Shown here: positions 39,692-51,252 of the stretch, piece after piece
Position numbering within the stretch: position 1 is the first letter of the stretch
How the letters are laid out: each line of letters opens with the position of its first letter
DNA from: Streptomyces sp. NBC_00224
GTDB lineage: Bacteria > Actinomycetota > Actinomycetes > Streptomycetales > Streptomycetaceae
Length of the DNA: 64,000 bases
Reading direction: 5' to 3'
Assembly (NCBI RefSeq): GCF_041435195.1
Contig: NZ_CP108106.1
Location: 4,064,501-4,128,500 of the forward strand
Program-made: the position numbers and the translations under genes
The notes under the pieces: generated by a model
Seen by the model: the letters and a program-made list of their open reading frames with translations, nothing else
Databases searched by the model: none
What the model was told of the DNA's origin: nothing

Positions 39692-40168
39692 TCAGTTGCC
39701 GGGGCGGTCGGCCTTGTCCACGCCGTCCCAGAGGTTCTGGTGCCAGGGGCGGCCGGTGGCGGCCTTGCCGTCGCGGCGGCCCTTGCCGGCCGACGGGTCG
39801 GTCACGGTGTAGCCGGTCTCGCCCGGAAACTGCATGTGCAGGTGCTCACGGGCCAGCCGCTTGATGTACGCGTCGTCCTGGAGCCGCGCCTTCTCGTCGC
39901 GCAGCCGCTCGACCTGCGCGGCCGCGTCGTGCTCCTTGCGGCGCTGCTCGGCGATGTCGCCGCGCTGCGACACGTACTGGCGCATCGGGTACGCGAGGGC
40001 CACCACCAGCGAGCACATCACCAGGGCGAGCAGGGCGGCGCGCCCGGTGAGCCGGGAGCGGCGCGCCTGGCGCTTGGTCTGGGAGCGGTAGACCCGGGCC
40101 GCGGTCTGCTCGCCGAGCACCTTGAGCCGGGCCGCGGTGGAGAACCGGTCCCGGTTGCCCTTGGCCAT
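39692..40168 (-). CDS. divIC: Septum formation initiator DivIC (FtsB family)
   Basis: 158 residues. A basic cytoplasmic N-terminus (RSQTKRQARRSRLTGRAALL) leads to one transmembrane helix (about 43-62), then a coiled coil (VSQRGDIAEQRRKEHDAAAQ, then VERLRDEKARLQDD) and the short IKRLAREHLHMQFPGE motif of FtsB/DivIC. In Streptomyces it supports sporulation-specific cell division in complex with FtsL and FtsQ. The disordered C-terminus is Gly/Lys-rich. It lies between eno and the DUF501 gene, the standard actinobacterial order. Confidence 0.93.
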   Translation of the reverse strand: MAKGNRDRFSTAARLKVLGEQTAARVYRSQTKRQARRSRLTGRAALLALVMCSLVVALAYPMRQYVSQRGDIAEQRRKEHDAAAQVERLRDEKARLQDDAYIKRLAREHLHMQFPGETGYTVTDPSAGKGRRDGKAATGRPWHQNLWDGVDKADRPGN

Positions 40169-40287
40169 GTCGCCCCGCTCCCCTCACGTACGTACAACGT
40201 CCCCGGACACGGTACGGGACCGCGGCCGGGGACGTACGTACGACAGGGCGGTCAGCCCATGTCAGGACTGCTCAGCCGGTCGGCTGA

Positions 40288-41763
<1,476 letters not shown>

Positions 41764-41802
41764 TCACGTGCGGGCCCGCGGGGGCGGGTGCGTGGATCAT
41801 CT

Positions 41803-41889
41803 GCGGGCCGGTGGGGGCTGGTCGCGCAGTTCCCCGCGCCCCTGTAGGTGCCCGCATCATTAGGGGCGCGGGGAACTGCGCGCTCAGCC
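41803..41889. repeat. Head-to-head R1 repeats forming a giant hairpin between eno and rpfA
   Basis: An R1 copy (41803-41847) meets an inverted partner. GCGCAGTTCCCCGCGCCCCT at 41824-41843 is the exact reverse complement of 41862-41881, with an 18-base loop, and pairing extends with mismatches to about 41815 and 41889. The whole 354-base stretch 41569-41922 holds no gene. Its left part has another GC hairpin (CCCCC/GGGGG near 41717-41730) and the eno promoter region. Confidence 0.9.
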
Positions 41890-41922
41890 ACAGATCACCT
41901 GCGGCCGGATGACGCGGAGCGA

Positions 41923-42889
<967 letters not shown>

Positions 42890-43046
42890 AGGGGCACATC
42901 GGGGAGAAATCGCCCCCACATGCCCCTCCACAACCTCTGTTTCCGCAGGTCGGGGGCGTAACGCCCGTACCGGACGGACGGGACACGCCAGTTGACGGAA
43001 AGAGACCCATGTCTCACTTGCGCAGAAGCGGACATAGGCCCCTGAA

Positions 43047-44021
43047 CTACCCCTTGGCCGGGGCCGGGTTGTCCGTATTTGCCAGGTTCAGATCAAGGCT
43101 CTGGCCGGGCAGGATGAGGTTCGGGTCGGAGCCGATCGTCTTCTCGTTCGCCTTGTAGAGCGCGGACCAGCCGCCCTCGACCTTGTGCGAGCGCGAGATG
43201 TCCCACAGGTTGTCGCCGACGCGGACGGTGTAGTCGCCGCCCTCGGTGAGCGCGTCACCCGCCTCGCGTGAGTCGGCGTCACCTCGCGAGGCGTGGCGCC
43301 CCGATTCATGGCTGTTGTCCGTATTGCCCGGCTCGGTGGTCGCGGGGGTGCCGCTCTCGGCCGTGTCCGGCGTGCCGCGGTGCTTGCCGCCGGAGGCCGA
43401 GTCCGTGGAGCCGGTGGCCGGACTGGAGGGCGTCGTGGACCCGGGCTGCCCGCTCGTGCCCGTGGCCGGCGCGGACGGCTTCGTGGACGGCTTGGGCGCG
43501 GTGGAGGCCGAACCGGACGGCTTCGTGGGCGCCGGAGTCGTCTTCGCGGGCGCGGACGGAGTGGAGGCGTCCGGGGTCGCGGCTCCCTCCTCCGAGGGGA
43601 CGTACGGCGAGGGCGTGGCGCCCGGGTCGACGGCCGGCGCGCCGCCGCCCGAGGTGAGCCCGGAGACCGTCGAGCAGCTCGTGAAGGCCTTGGGGCCCTT
43701 CGCGGCGAGCACCTTCTCGGCGACGGCTATCTGCTGCGCGCGGCTGGCCATATCGGGGCGCGAGGCGTACGCCGTGCCGCCGTAGGTCTCCCAGGTCTCC
43801 TGGGAGAGCTGGAGGCCGCCGTACAGGCCGTTGCCGAAGTCGGCGCTCCACGCGCCGCCGCTCTCGCACTCCGCGACGCGGTCCCACGTGGTCGCGGAGG
43901 CGGCGCTCGCACCGCTCGCCGCGAAGAGCGGAAGGGCTAGGGCCGAGCCGGTCACCCCCGCCGCGACGACGAGTGCGGGAGCCTGGCGGGGTCGGCGGTG
44001 CCGTCCGTTCCCGGAGCGCAT
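43047..44021 (-). CDS. rpfB: Resuscitation-promoting factor family protein with LysM
   Basis: 324 residues from ATG 44021. Signal peptide (to about 41), Rpf lysozyme-like domain (TWDRVAECESGGAWSADFGN, catalytic Glu53), a long Pro/Thr/Ser/Ala-rich low-complexity linker (about 125-270) and a C-terminal LysM domain (YTVRVGDNLWDISRSHKVEG). A paralogue of the downstream rpfA with the same order of domains but a longer wall-spanning linker. The symbol follows the usual Streptomyces pair. No riboswitch is visible before this copy; a CTTGT-C-ACAAG palindrome at 44117-44127 may be regulatory. Confidence 0.88.
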   Translation of the reverse strand: MRSGNGRHRRPRQAPALVVAAGVTGSALALPLFAASGASAASATTWDRVAECESGGAWSADFGNGLYGGLQLSQETWETYGGTAYASRPDMASRAQQIAVAEKVLAAKGPKAFTSCSTVSGLTSGGGAPAVDPGATPSPYVPSEEGAATPDASTPSAPAKTTPAPTKPSGSASTAPKPSTKPSAPATGTSGQPGSTTPSSPATGSTDSASGGKHRGTPDTAESGTPATTEPGNTDNSHESGRHASRGDADSREAGDALTEGGDYTVRVGDNLWDISRSHKVEGGWSALYKANEKTIGSDPNLILPGQSLDLNLANTDNPAPAKG

Positions 44022-44153
44022 GCTGTGGCCTTCCGTGTGACGACGTCTGTGACTACTGGGCCGGGCGTTGAGCCTGGTTTGCCGAGTCGAGGGGTGAACG
44101 TAGCCGTACTCGAACGCTTGTCACAAGTCGATGCACCCGCGATAACGCCAAAG

Positions 44154-45434
44154 TCACAGTTTTGACGAACCGTCAGTTCCGGTGGGTGTGAACTCGACCG
44201 GAAGCGTGCGCAGTCCACGCATGATGAGCCCGCCGCGCCAGCGCAAATCGGCAGGATCCGCCCCGAGCCGCAGGTCAGGAAGGCGGCGCAACAGGGTCGC
44301 CAGCGCGGTCCTCGCCTCCAGGCGGGCGAGCGGGGCGCCCAGGCAGTAGTGGATGCCGTGGCCGTAGCCGAGATGCTGGTTGTCGCGGCGGCCGAGGTCG
44401 AGCGTGTCCGGGTCGCCGAACCGCTCGGGGTCGCGGTCGGCGGAGGCGAGGACGACGAGCACCGGGTCGCCGGCGGCGATGTCCTGACCCCCGATCGTCA
44501 GCGGGCGGGTGGCGAACCGCCAGGTGGCGAGCTCCACGGGCCCGTCGTAGCGCAGCAGTTCCTCGATGCCGGTGTCCAGCAGGTCCGTCTCCCCGGCCGC
44601 GAGCGAGGCCTGGAGCCGCTCGCGCTGCTCCGGGTTGCGCAGCAGCGCGTACACGCCGTTGCCGATGAGGTTCACGGTCGTCTCGAAACCGGCGAACAGG
44701 AGGATGAAGGCCATCGCGGCGGCCTCGTTCTCGGTGAGGTGCTCGCCGTGGTCGCTGGCGCGGATCAGGCCCGAGATGAGGTCGTCGCCCGGGTTCTCCC
44801 GTTTGCGGTGGATGAGTTCGAGCAGATACCCGCGCATCTTCTTGACCGAGCGGGCCACGCCGCCGCGCGGGCCGCCGCCGTGCCGGATCATCATCCCGGC
44901 CCAGTCGCGGAAGTCGTCCTGGTCCTCGCGCGGCACGCCGAGCAGGTCGCAGATGGCGTAGATGGGCAGCGGGAAGGCGAACTCGTGGATGAGGTCGGCC
45001 TCGCCGCCCGCCGCGAACCGGTCGATGAGCTGGTCCGTCAACTCCTGCACCCGGGGCGCGAATTCGGCGACCGTACGGGGAGTGAACGCCTTCGACACCA
45101 ACCGCCGCAGCCGGGTGTGGTCCGGCGGGTCGATGTTGAGCAGATGCGTCATCAGGTCGGCCTTGCGCTCGCCCGGAATGCCGGTCTTGCCCTTGGCGTG
45201 CGCGGGCTCGTCGTGGTGCGCGGGGTTCTTGGAGAGCCGCTGGTCGGCGAGCGCCTGCTTGGCGTCCGCGTACCGCGTCACCAGCCATGCCTCGACCCCG
45301 CTGGGCAGCTTGGTCCGGTGCACGGGCGAGTGCTCCCGCAGCCACCCGTAGGTGGGGTACGGGTCGGTGGCGAACTCCCAGGTGAACATCTCGGGCGGGG
45401 TCCGGTCCGCGCCGGACGGAGTGGGCTCCTGCAC
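44154..45434 (-). CDS. Cytochrome P450, CYP107-like
   Basis: 426 residues. The I-helix oxygen-binding motif AGFETT is at 248-253, the K-helix ExxR in EELLR (291-295) and the heme-binding loop GYGHGIHYCLG (356-366) with Cys364. It resembles the CYP107 family of soluble actinomycete P450s that need a separate ferredoxin and reductase. Neither partner gene is nearby. The substrate is unknown. GTG 45434 starts five bases after the mazG stop, so it is co-transcribed with mazG. Confidence 0.92.
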   Translation of the reverse strand: MQEPTPSGADRTPPEMFTWEFATDPYPTYGWLREHSPVHRTKLPSGVEAWLVTRYADAKQALADQRLSKNPAHHDEPAHAKGKTGIPGERKADLMTHLLNIDPPDHTRLRRLVSKAFTPRTVAEFAPRVQELTDQLIDRFAAGGEADLIHEFAFPLPIYAICDLLGVPREDQDDFRDWAGMMIRHGGGPRGGVARSVKKMRGYLLELIHRKRENPGDDLISGLIRASDHGEHLTENEAAAMAFILLFAGFETTVNLIGNGVYALLRNPEQRERLQASLAAGETDLLDTGIEELLRYDGPVELATWRFATRPLTIGGQDIAAGDPVLVVLASADRDPERFGDPDTLDLGRRDNQHLGYGHGIHYCLGAPLARLEARTALATLLRRLPDLRLGADPADLRWRGGLIMRGLRTLPVEFTPTGTDGSSKL

Positions 45435-45439
45435 CGCCG

Positions 45440-46399
45440 TCAGCGCTCTTCCGCCGTGCGGATCGCGTCCCGGTACGCGCGGGCCGCCGCCCGCAGCGCC
45501 GCCTCCGGGTCCGTGCCGTCGGCCTCCGCCGCGACCGCGAGGGCGAGCAGGCGGTAGCCGATGCCCTCGCCGGACGGCAGGGGGACGTCCAGGGAGCCGA
45601 TACGGGTGCGGGAGGCGAGCTTGGCCGCCAGGGCCAGGGCGGGCTGGCCGAGCGGGATGCCCTCGGTCACCGAGTCGCGCTGCTTCTCCGCCGCCTTCTG
45701 CCGCAGCCAGTGCTCCTTGACCTCCTCCGGCGTCTCGGCGTGCTCGTCGCCGAAGACGTGCGGATGGCGGTGGATCAGCTTCTCCACGATCGTCCCGGCC
45801 ACGTCGTCCACCGAGAAGGGCGCCTCGGGATCCTCCTCCGCGATCCGGGCGTGGAAGACCACCTGGAGGAGCACGTCGCCCAGTTCCTCGCGCAGCTCGT
45901 CGCGGTCGCCCTCCTCCACCGCCTCGACCAGCTCGTACGCCTCCTCAAGGGCGTACTTGGCCAGGCCCTTGTGGGTCTGCTGGGACGACCACGGGCACTC
46001 GCGCCGGATCCGGTCCATGACCTGGACGAGGTCGAGCAGCCGGGCGCCCGGCAGGTCGTACGAGCCCGGCAGCAGCTCCAGGTCCGGCATGGCGACCCTG
46101 CCCGAGCCCGCGAGCCGGGCGAGCCCGTCGGTGAGCCGGCGGTCGCCCTCGCCGGAGGGGAGGACGACCACCGTACGGCCCCCGGCGCACGCCTCGACCA
46201 GCTCCCGCGCCTCCGGGTCCGCGAGCTCGACCTCGACGCCCGCCTCACGCAGATACGGCAGTTGCGGGTGCCCGGGGTCGGCGCAGAGCACCCGGTCGGC
46301 GGCGCGCAGCGTCTGCCACGCGGGCCAGGACAGCAGTCCGGGCGCCACGCGGTGGCTGGCGGTGAGCAGGACGACGCGGCCGGGTTCTTCGAGAGTCAC
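45440..46399 (-). CDS. mazG: MazG nucleoside triphosphate pyrophosphohydrolase
   Basis: 319 residues. The N-terminal 115 residues look like a degenerate tetrapyrrole-methylase-like segment. The MazG domain (about 122-230) has the Mg2+-binding EExxE and EExxD pattern in YALEEAYELVEA and REELGDVLLQVVFHAR. It hydrolyses NTPs or dNTPs to monophosphates, cleaning the nucleotide pool. Only one full MazG domain is seen, against two in E. coli. Confidence 0.93.
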   Translation of the reverse strand: MTLEEPGRVVLLTASHRVAPGLLSWPAWQTLRAADRVLCADPGHPQLPYLREAGVEVELADPEARELVEACAGGRTVVVLPSGEGDRRLTDGLARLAGSGRVAMPDLELLPGSYDLPGARLLDLVQVMDRIRRECPWSSQQTHKGLAKYALEEAYELVEAVEEGDRDELREELGDVLLQVVFHARIAEEDPEAPFSVDDVAGTIVEKLIHRHPHVFGDEHAETPEEVKEHWLRQKAAEKQRDSVTEGIPLGQPALALAAKLASRTRIGSLDVPLPSGEGIGYRLLALAVAAEADGTDPEAALRAAARAYRDAIRTAEER

Positions 46400-46443
46400 C
46401 TCTCGAACCTACCCCGACCGCTCCCCGCCCCCGCCCCGGCCCG

Positions 46444-47103
46444 TCAGCCGGTGACCGGGGCGTCCTGTTCCGGCCCGTTCTTGGTGACCTGGGCGATCCA
46501 CGGCGTCTTGGCGTCGGCGAGCTGGATCGCCTTGTCGTCCCACGTCCCGTACCGCGGATTGACGTCGATCTTCAGCTTCTTCGACGCCTCGGTGAGCGTC
46601 TTGGTGACGGCCGCCTGGCCCTGCGGGGTGGACAGGTCGGCGCCGGTCGCGGCGGCCAGCGCGGTCAGCTGCACCTGCTCGCGCACCGCGTCGTCGATCT
46701 GGCCGGGGGCGACCCCGCGCTGCTGGAGGAGCATGCCCGCGAACGCCTGCTCGCCGCCGGCCTGCTGGGCCATCGCGGCCCGGGCGTCCTGGAGCTGCTT
46801 GCGGGTCACGCTCACCCCGGCGTCGGCGGCGGCCCGGTCGAGCACCCGGTCGAAGATCAGCCCGTGCAGCTTGGCGCGGCTGAGCTGGCCGGTGTTCTTG
46901 ATCAGCTGGGCGGCCTGCGGCGAGGCCTGCTGCGCCGTACGGACATCCTTGACCTGGGCCTGGAGCGCGGAGACCGGGATCCGGTCGCCTCCCACGACGG
47001 CCGCGGCGCCCGGGTGGGCCTCGCTGCCGCAGGCGGTCAGGAGTGGGCCCGCGCCGAGGAGCGCGACGGAGAGGGCGAGTGCGGTGCGACGGCGGCGGTG
47101 CAA
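46444..47103 (-). CDS. SurA N-terminal domain lipoprotein
   Basis: 219 residues from TTG 47103, preceded by GGGAGG. A lipoprotein signal with lipobox LTAC (Cys25) precedes a helical SurA_N-like chaperone domain (RIPVSALQAQVKDV ... DRVLDRAAADAGVSVTRKQL). No PPIase parvulin domain follows, so it may be a chaperone only. It is membrane-anchored on the outside of the cell. It lies immediately upstream of mazG, the normal core order. Confidence 0.88.
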   Translation of the reverse strand: MHRRRRTALALSVALLGAGPLLTACGSEAHPGAAAVVGGDRIPVSALQAQVKDVRTAQQASPQAAQLIKNTGQLSRAKLHGLIFDRVLDRAAADAGVSVTRKQLQDARAAMAQQAGGEQAFAGMLLQQRGVAPGQIDDAVREQVQLTALAAATGADLSTPQGQAAVTKTLTEASKKLKIDVNPRYGTWDDKAIQLADAKTPWIAQVTKNGPEQDAPVTG

Positions 47104-47164
47104 AGGAGCCTCCCGGCGGATCGTGCGGCAGTGCAGCGACCTGATGACCTTGCGGTGATCGATG

Positions 47165-47599
47165 TTAGGCAGTCTCAGTGGCGTGGGCCACTGATTCGCC
47201 CAACGATTCGGCCGCCTCGGGGGTCTCGGGCCGCAACATGATCGTCCGGGAGAGGACGAAGGTGACCGGAATCGCCGCCGCGGCCGCGATCAGCGGGGCC
47301 CAGGTGCTGCTGAGGCCGAGCAGGTCCACCAGGACGTACATCCCGGTCGTGGTGATCACGAAGTTGGCCGCGTTGGTGAGCGGGAAGAGCAGGAACTTCC
47401 GCCAGGTGGGCCGGGTGCGGTAGGTGAAGTACGAGGTGAGGAAGAACGAGCCCACCATGGCGAGCAGGAACGCCGTGATGTGGGCGACGACGTACGGCAC
47501 CCAGGGGAGGAACAGCAGATAGAGGCCGTAGTACGTGCCCGTGTTGACCACCCCCACCAGGGCGAACCGGACTATCTGGGCGGCGGTTCCGGACTTCAT
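47165..47599 (-). CDS. GtrA-family membrane protein
   Basis: 144 residues from ATG 47599, which overlaps the stop of the upstream glycosyltransferase (ATGA). Four hydrophobic helices are visible, starting IVRFALVGVVNTGTYYGLYL. GtrA/GtcA proteins are thought to flip polyprenyl-phosphate-linked sugars across the membrane. Together with the glycosyltransferase it makes a donor-supply pair for extracellular glycosylation. Confidence 0.9.
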   Translation of the reverse strand: MKSGTAAQIVRFALVGVVNTGTYYGLYLLFLPWVPYVVAHITAFLLAMVGSFFLTSYFTYRTRPTWRKFLLFPLTNAANFVITTTGMYVLVDLLGLSSTWAPLIAAAAAIPVTFVLSRTIMLRPETPEAAESLGESVAHATETA

Positions 47600-48591
47600 C
47601 GGCGGGCGAACTCCCGGTCCGTGCTCTCGCGTCCCGGCTGGCGCGGCACGCCGCCGCCTTCCTGTTCCTGGCCGGAAACATTCGTCGACTGCACCAGGAA
47701 GTGCGGACGGCGCTTGACCTCGTAATAGATGCGGCCGACGTATTCGCCGACCACTCCCAGCATCACCATCTGCACTCCGGCCAGCGCGGTGACCACGACG
47801 AGCAGGGTCACATATCCGGGGGTGTCCACGCCGTTCACCATCGCGACACCGACGATCCACGCGGAATACGCCGTGGCGATCCCGAGCAGCAGCATGCCCA
47901 GATAGACGGCGGCCCGCAGTGGCTTGTTGTTGAACGAGATCATCCCGTCCAGGCCGTAGTTGAGCAGTTTTCCGAACGTCCACGCGGAACGCCCCTGCTC
48001 ACGCACCGCATTCTCGTAACTGAACGTGGTGGTGCGGAATCCGACCCAGGCGAAGAGCCCCTTGGAGAAGCGGTTGTACTCGGTGAGTTCGAGTACCGCG
48101 TCGACCGTCCTGCGCGAGAGCATGCGGAAGTCTCCCACGCCGTCGACCAGTTCCACATCGACCAGGCGGTTGATCAGGCGGTAGTACAGGCGCGCCGTGA
48201 GGGTGCGCGTGACGCGGTCGCCCTTGCGGGTGCGCTGGGCGATCACCTGGTCGTGGCCCTGGGCGTGCAGGTCCATCATGCGACCGATGAGCTCCGGCGG
48301 GTGCTGGAGGTCGGCGTCCATGATCACCACGGCGTCGCCGGCGGCGTGCCGCAGTCCGGCGAGCATCGCCGCCTCCTTGCCGAAGTTCCGGCTGAACGAG
48401 ACGTAACGGGCGCGCGGGTCGCGGGCGGCGATCTCCTGGAGCAGCGGAAACGTACGGTCCTTGCTGCCGTCGTCGACATAGAGGAGTTCGAATTCCGCGT
48501 CGAGCCGGGAGATTTCCTTGGTCACCTGATCATGGAAGCGGCCGATGATCTCCTCTTCGTTGAAGCAGGGCACGACAATCGAGATGAGCAC
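47596..48591 (-). CDS. Polyprenyl-phosphate glycosyltransferase (GtrB/CsbB-like)
   Basis: 331 residues from ATG 48591. The GT2 domain (about 1-220) shows SIVVPCFNEEE, YVDDGSKDRT, VIMDADLQHPPE and the LSRRTVDAVLEL segment. Two C-terminal transmembrane helices (about 235-285) anchor it. It loads a sugar onto undecaprenyl phosphate at the inner face. CsbB-type enzymes use UDP-GlcNAc or UDP-Glc, but the sugar cannot be read here. Divergent from the YfhO-like gene, 182 bases between starts. Confidence 0.92.
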   Translation of the reverse strand: MLISIVVPCFNEEEIIGRFHDQVTKEISRLDAEFELLYVDDGSKDRTFPLLQEIAARDPRARYVSFSRNFGKEAAMLAGLRHAAGDAVVIMDADLQHPPELIGRMMDLHAQGHDQVIAQRTRKGDRVTRTLTARLYYRLINRLVDVELVDGVGDFRMLSRRTVDAVLELTEYNRFSKGLFAWVGFRTTTFSYENAVREQGRSAWTFGKLLNYGLDGMISFNNKPLRAAVYLGMLLLGIATAYSAWIVGVAMVNGVDTPGYVTLLVVVTALAGVQMVMLGVVGEYVGRIYYEVKRRPHFLVQSTNVSGQEQEGGGVPRQPGRESTDREFARR

Positions 48592-48773
48592 GGTTCTCCC
48601 CCGTCGATACGGAGTACGGCTGTGGCAGTCAACGAAGAACAGCCGGGCCAGACGTCCGGGGCGGATTCACCGAATGACGACCGGGCGTCGATCAAGTGAA
48701 CTGAATCCCCGGGCCGCTGATTTACGTGCAACGGTCCGGCATATTCGACGGCAGCGAACAGCAGAGGATCCCC

Positions 48774-51233
48774 ATGCCGACTCTCGAAGCCGTCCAGCTT
48801 CCCCCCGCCGCCCCGGCCGTGGCCGCCGGGGCCGGCCGCCCCCGTGCGCGGGCGTCCGCCCTCGCCGCGCTGATCACCGTGGTCTCGGTGTGCGCCGCCG
48901 ACGCCGTCGCCCGGACCTTCCCCTTCGGGCGCCACACCCGCAGCGTCAACGACCTGGGCAACCAGTTCGTCCCGTTCCACGCCCATCTGTGGGACCTGCT
49001 GCACGGCCGCGCCCACGGCGGCGCCCTGGTCAACTGGCAGTCCGGGTACGGGACTTCGTTCCTGCCCGACATCGGTACGTATCTGGGCAGCCCGTTCGCC
49101 CTGCTGGTCGGGGTGTTCCCGCGCGCCGAGCTCGACCTCGCGGTCTATGTGATCACGGTCCTGAAGATGGCCGTGGCGGCGGTCGCCATGACCGTCCTGC
49201 TGCTCACCCTGCGCCCCTCCCCCGGACGGCGCTGGGCGGCCGGGGTGCTGGGGGCGGCGTACGCGCTGTGCGGCTGGTCGGTGATCGAGGCCACGTACAA
49301 CACGATGTGGCTGGACGGGCTGATCGCGTTCCCGATGCTCTGCCTGGTCGGCGAGTGGGCCCGCACCCGCAGGCACGCGCTGGTCGGCCCGGTCGTGGTG
49401 GCCCTGGCCTGGACGGCGAACTTCTACACCGCCTACATGGCCACGATCGGGGCGGGCCTGATCCTGCTGCTGCGGCTGTTCCTGGAGGAGACGGAGACAC
49501 GGGCCCGGGTGTGGGCGCTGGCCCGCGCGGCCTGGACGACGGCGCTCGGCATCGGCCTGTCGGCCCCGATCCTCTTCACCGTGTTCCTGGGCACCAAGCA
49601 CGCGTATCCGGGCTGGAGCAAGGAGTTCCAGCCGGTCCCGTGGAGCGACTTCCTGGCCCGCTGGCTCCCGGCGACGTACAGCTTCTCCAGCCCCGCGCTG
49701 TTCCTCGGCACCGGCGCGCTGCTGCTCGCGGGGGCGCTGGCGTTCAACAGGGCGGTGCCGGACCGCGAGCGGTACGCGTGGACGGGGCTCGCCCTGCTCG
49801 TCGCGCTCTCCTTCCAGTGGAAGCCGACGCATCTGGCCTGGCACGCCTTCCAGACCCCGAACGGCAGCCCGTACCGCCAGACGTTCGTCCTCAGCGGGAT
49901 CCTGGTGATCGCCGCCTGGGTGTGCGTGGCGGACGGTCTGCCCGACCGGCGCGCGCTGCTCGGCGGGGGCGGGGTGCTCGCGGTGATCGCGGGCGGGGCG
50001 GCCTTCAGCGAGCTGGTCTCGCCCTGGTCGTACCCCTTGTTCTTCGGCGGGCTCGCGGCCGCGCTCGGCGCGCTGCTGATCGCCGGACGGGCCCGGGGCC
50101 GCCGGGCGGTGGCGCTGGCCGCCGTACTGCTTCTGGCCGGGGCGCAGACCGCGCAGGCGGCGGTGACGGTGGCCTACGGCGACCGGGAGCGGCTGCACCG
50201 GCTCGACAGCTACCCCGCGTGGGGGACGGCGCACGACGCGCGCGAGGCGGCGGTGACCGGGGCCGACGGCTGGCCCGCGTACCGCACCGACCCGGGCCGC
50301 CGCCAGATCACCGGCAACGACCCGCTGCTGCTCGGCGGCGAGGGCGCCTCCTACTACAGCAGCCTCACCCCGGACGTGCTGACGAAGACGATGACCGCGC
50401 TGGGCGGCGGCTGGACCTCCCGCGGCCGGTCCGTGCAGAGCCTCGACAACCCGGTGACGGACGCGGTGTTCGCGGTCGGGGCGCGGGTGCGGGCGGAGAA
50501 GGGGCGGGCGCCGACGGTCACCCGCGCCCCGGTGCCGCCGCTGGTGACGGTGCGGGGCGACAACGGACCCCTGCGGTACGGGAGTTCGCCCTTCCGCAAC
50601 CAGGAGATGCTGCTGGGGGCGCGGGTGTACACGCTGCCGCGTACGGTCGCCGAGGGGTGTGCGGCCGGGCAGGAGGCGTTCCTGTGGGCGCCCGAGTACA
50701 CGGGCTGGGCGCGGCTCGGCACGACCGGGAAGTGGGTCGAGTTCCGGGGCGGGGCGCCCAAGCGACGGGCGGCCCTGGCCCCGCTGGGCGTCTCGACGAG
50801 CCCCTCGTCCGGGGTGACGCTGCGCCCCGCGTACAAGAAGGCGCAGCTGGGCTGTCTGGACCGGGGCGCGCTGACGGCGGCGGTGGAGCGGCTGCGTACG
50901 ACGGGGGCGACGGATGTCCACGTCGGCGACAGCGGTGTACGGGCGGTGCTGCCCGCCGGGGCGGCCGGGACGGCGGTGTTCGCGATGCCGAGGATCGCGG
51001 GGTGGAGGTGCGCGGTGAACGGCGGCGGGGCGAAGCCGGCGGACTCGTATCTGGGTCTGGTGGCGGTGGAGTTGAAGGGCTCCGGGTCCCCCTCCACGGT
51101 CTCCTGCGACTTCCGCCCGCCGGGCCTGAAGGCGGGTTCGGCGGCGGGGGCGGCGGGGCTTGCGGGGCTGATCGGGACCGGGGCGCTGCTGGCGGTACGC
51201 AAACGGCGGGCCGGGGCGCCGAAGCACCCCTGA
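48774..51233 (+). CDS. YfhO-family multi-pass membrane glycosyltransferase
   Basis: 819 residues from ATG 48774 (GAGGA upstream). About twelve or more hydrophobic helices in the first 500 residues and a last one near the C-terminus flank an extracellular beta-rich domain. The first loop has the DLGNQFVPFHAHLWDLL motif typical of GT-C enzymes with an acidic catalytic residue. YfhO proteins in Bacillus and Listeria transfer lipid-linked sugars to teichoic acids outside the cell. The divergent GtrB/GtrA pair would supply the donor. The acceptor in this organism is unknown. Confidence 0.88.
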   Translation: MPTLEAVQLPPAAPAVAAGAGRPRARASALAALITVVSVCAADAVARTFPFGRHTRSVNDLGNQFVPFHAHLWDLLHGRAHGGALVNWQSGYGTSFLPDIGTYLGSPFALLVGVFPRAELDLAVYVITVLKMAVAAVAMTVLLLTLRPSPGRRWAAGVLGAAYALCGWSVIEATYNTMWLDGLIAFPMLCLVGEWARTRRHALVGPVVVALAWTANFYTAYMATIGAGLILLLRLFLEETETRARVWALARAAWTTALGIGLSAPILFTVFLGTKHAYPGWSKEFQPVPWSDFLARWLPATYSFSSPALFLGTGALLLAGALAFNRAVPDRERYAWTGLALLVALSFQWKPTHLAWHAFQTPNGSPYRQTFVLSGILVIAAWVCVADGLPDRRALLGGGGVLAVIAGGAAFSELVSPWSYPLFFGGLAAALGALLIAGRARGRRAVALAAVLLLAGAQTAQAAVTVAYGDRERLHRLDSYPAWGTAHDAREAAVTGADGWPAYRTDPGRRQITGNDPLLLGGEGASYYSSLTPDVLTKTMTALGGGWTSRGRSVQSLDNPVTDAVFAVGARVRAEKGRAPTVTRAPVPPLVTVRGDNGPLRYGSSPFRNQEMLLGARVYTLPRTVAEGCAAGQEAFLWAPEYTGWARLGTTGKWVEFRGGAPKRRAALAPLGVSTSPSSGVTLRPAYKKAQLGCLDRGALTAAVERLRTTGATDVHVGDSGVRAVLPAGAAGTAVFAMPRIAGWRCAVNGGGAKPADSYLGLVAVELKGSGSPSTVSCDFRPPGLKAGSAAGAAGLAGLIGTGALLAVRKRRAGAPKHP

Positions 51234-51252
51234 CCCGCCTTCGCTCTGTTGC

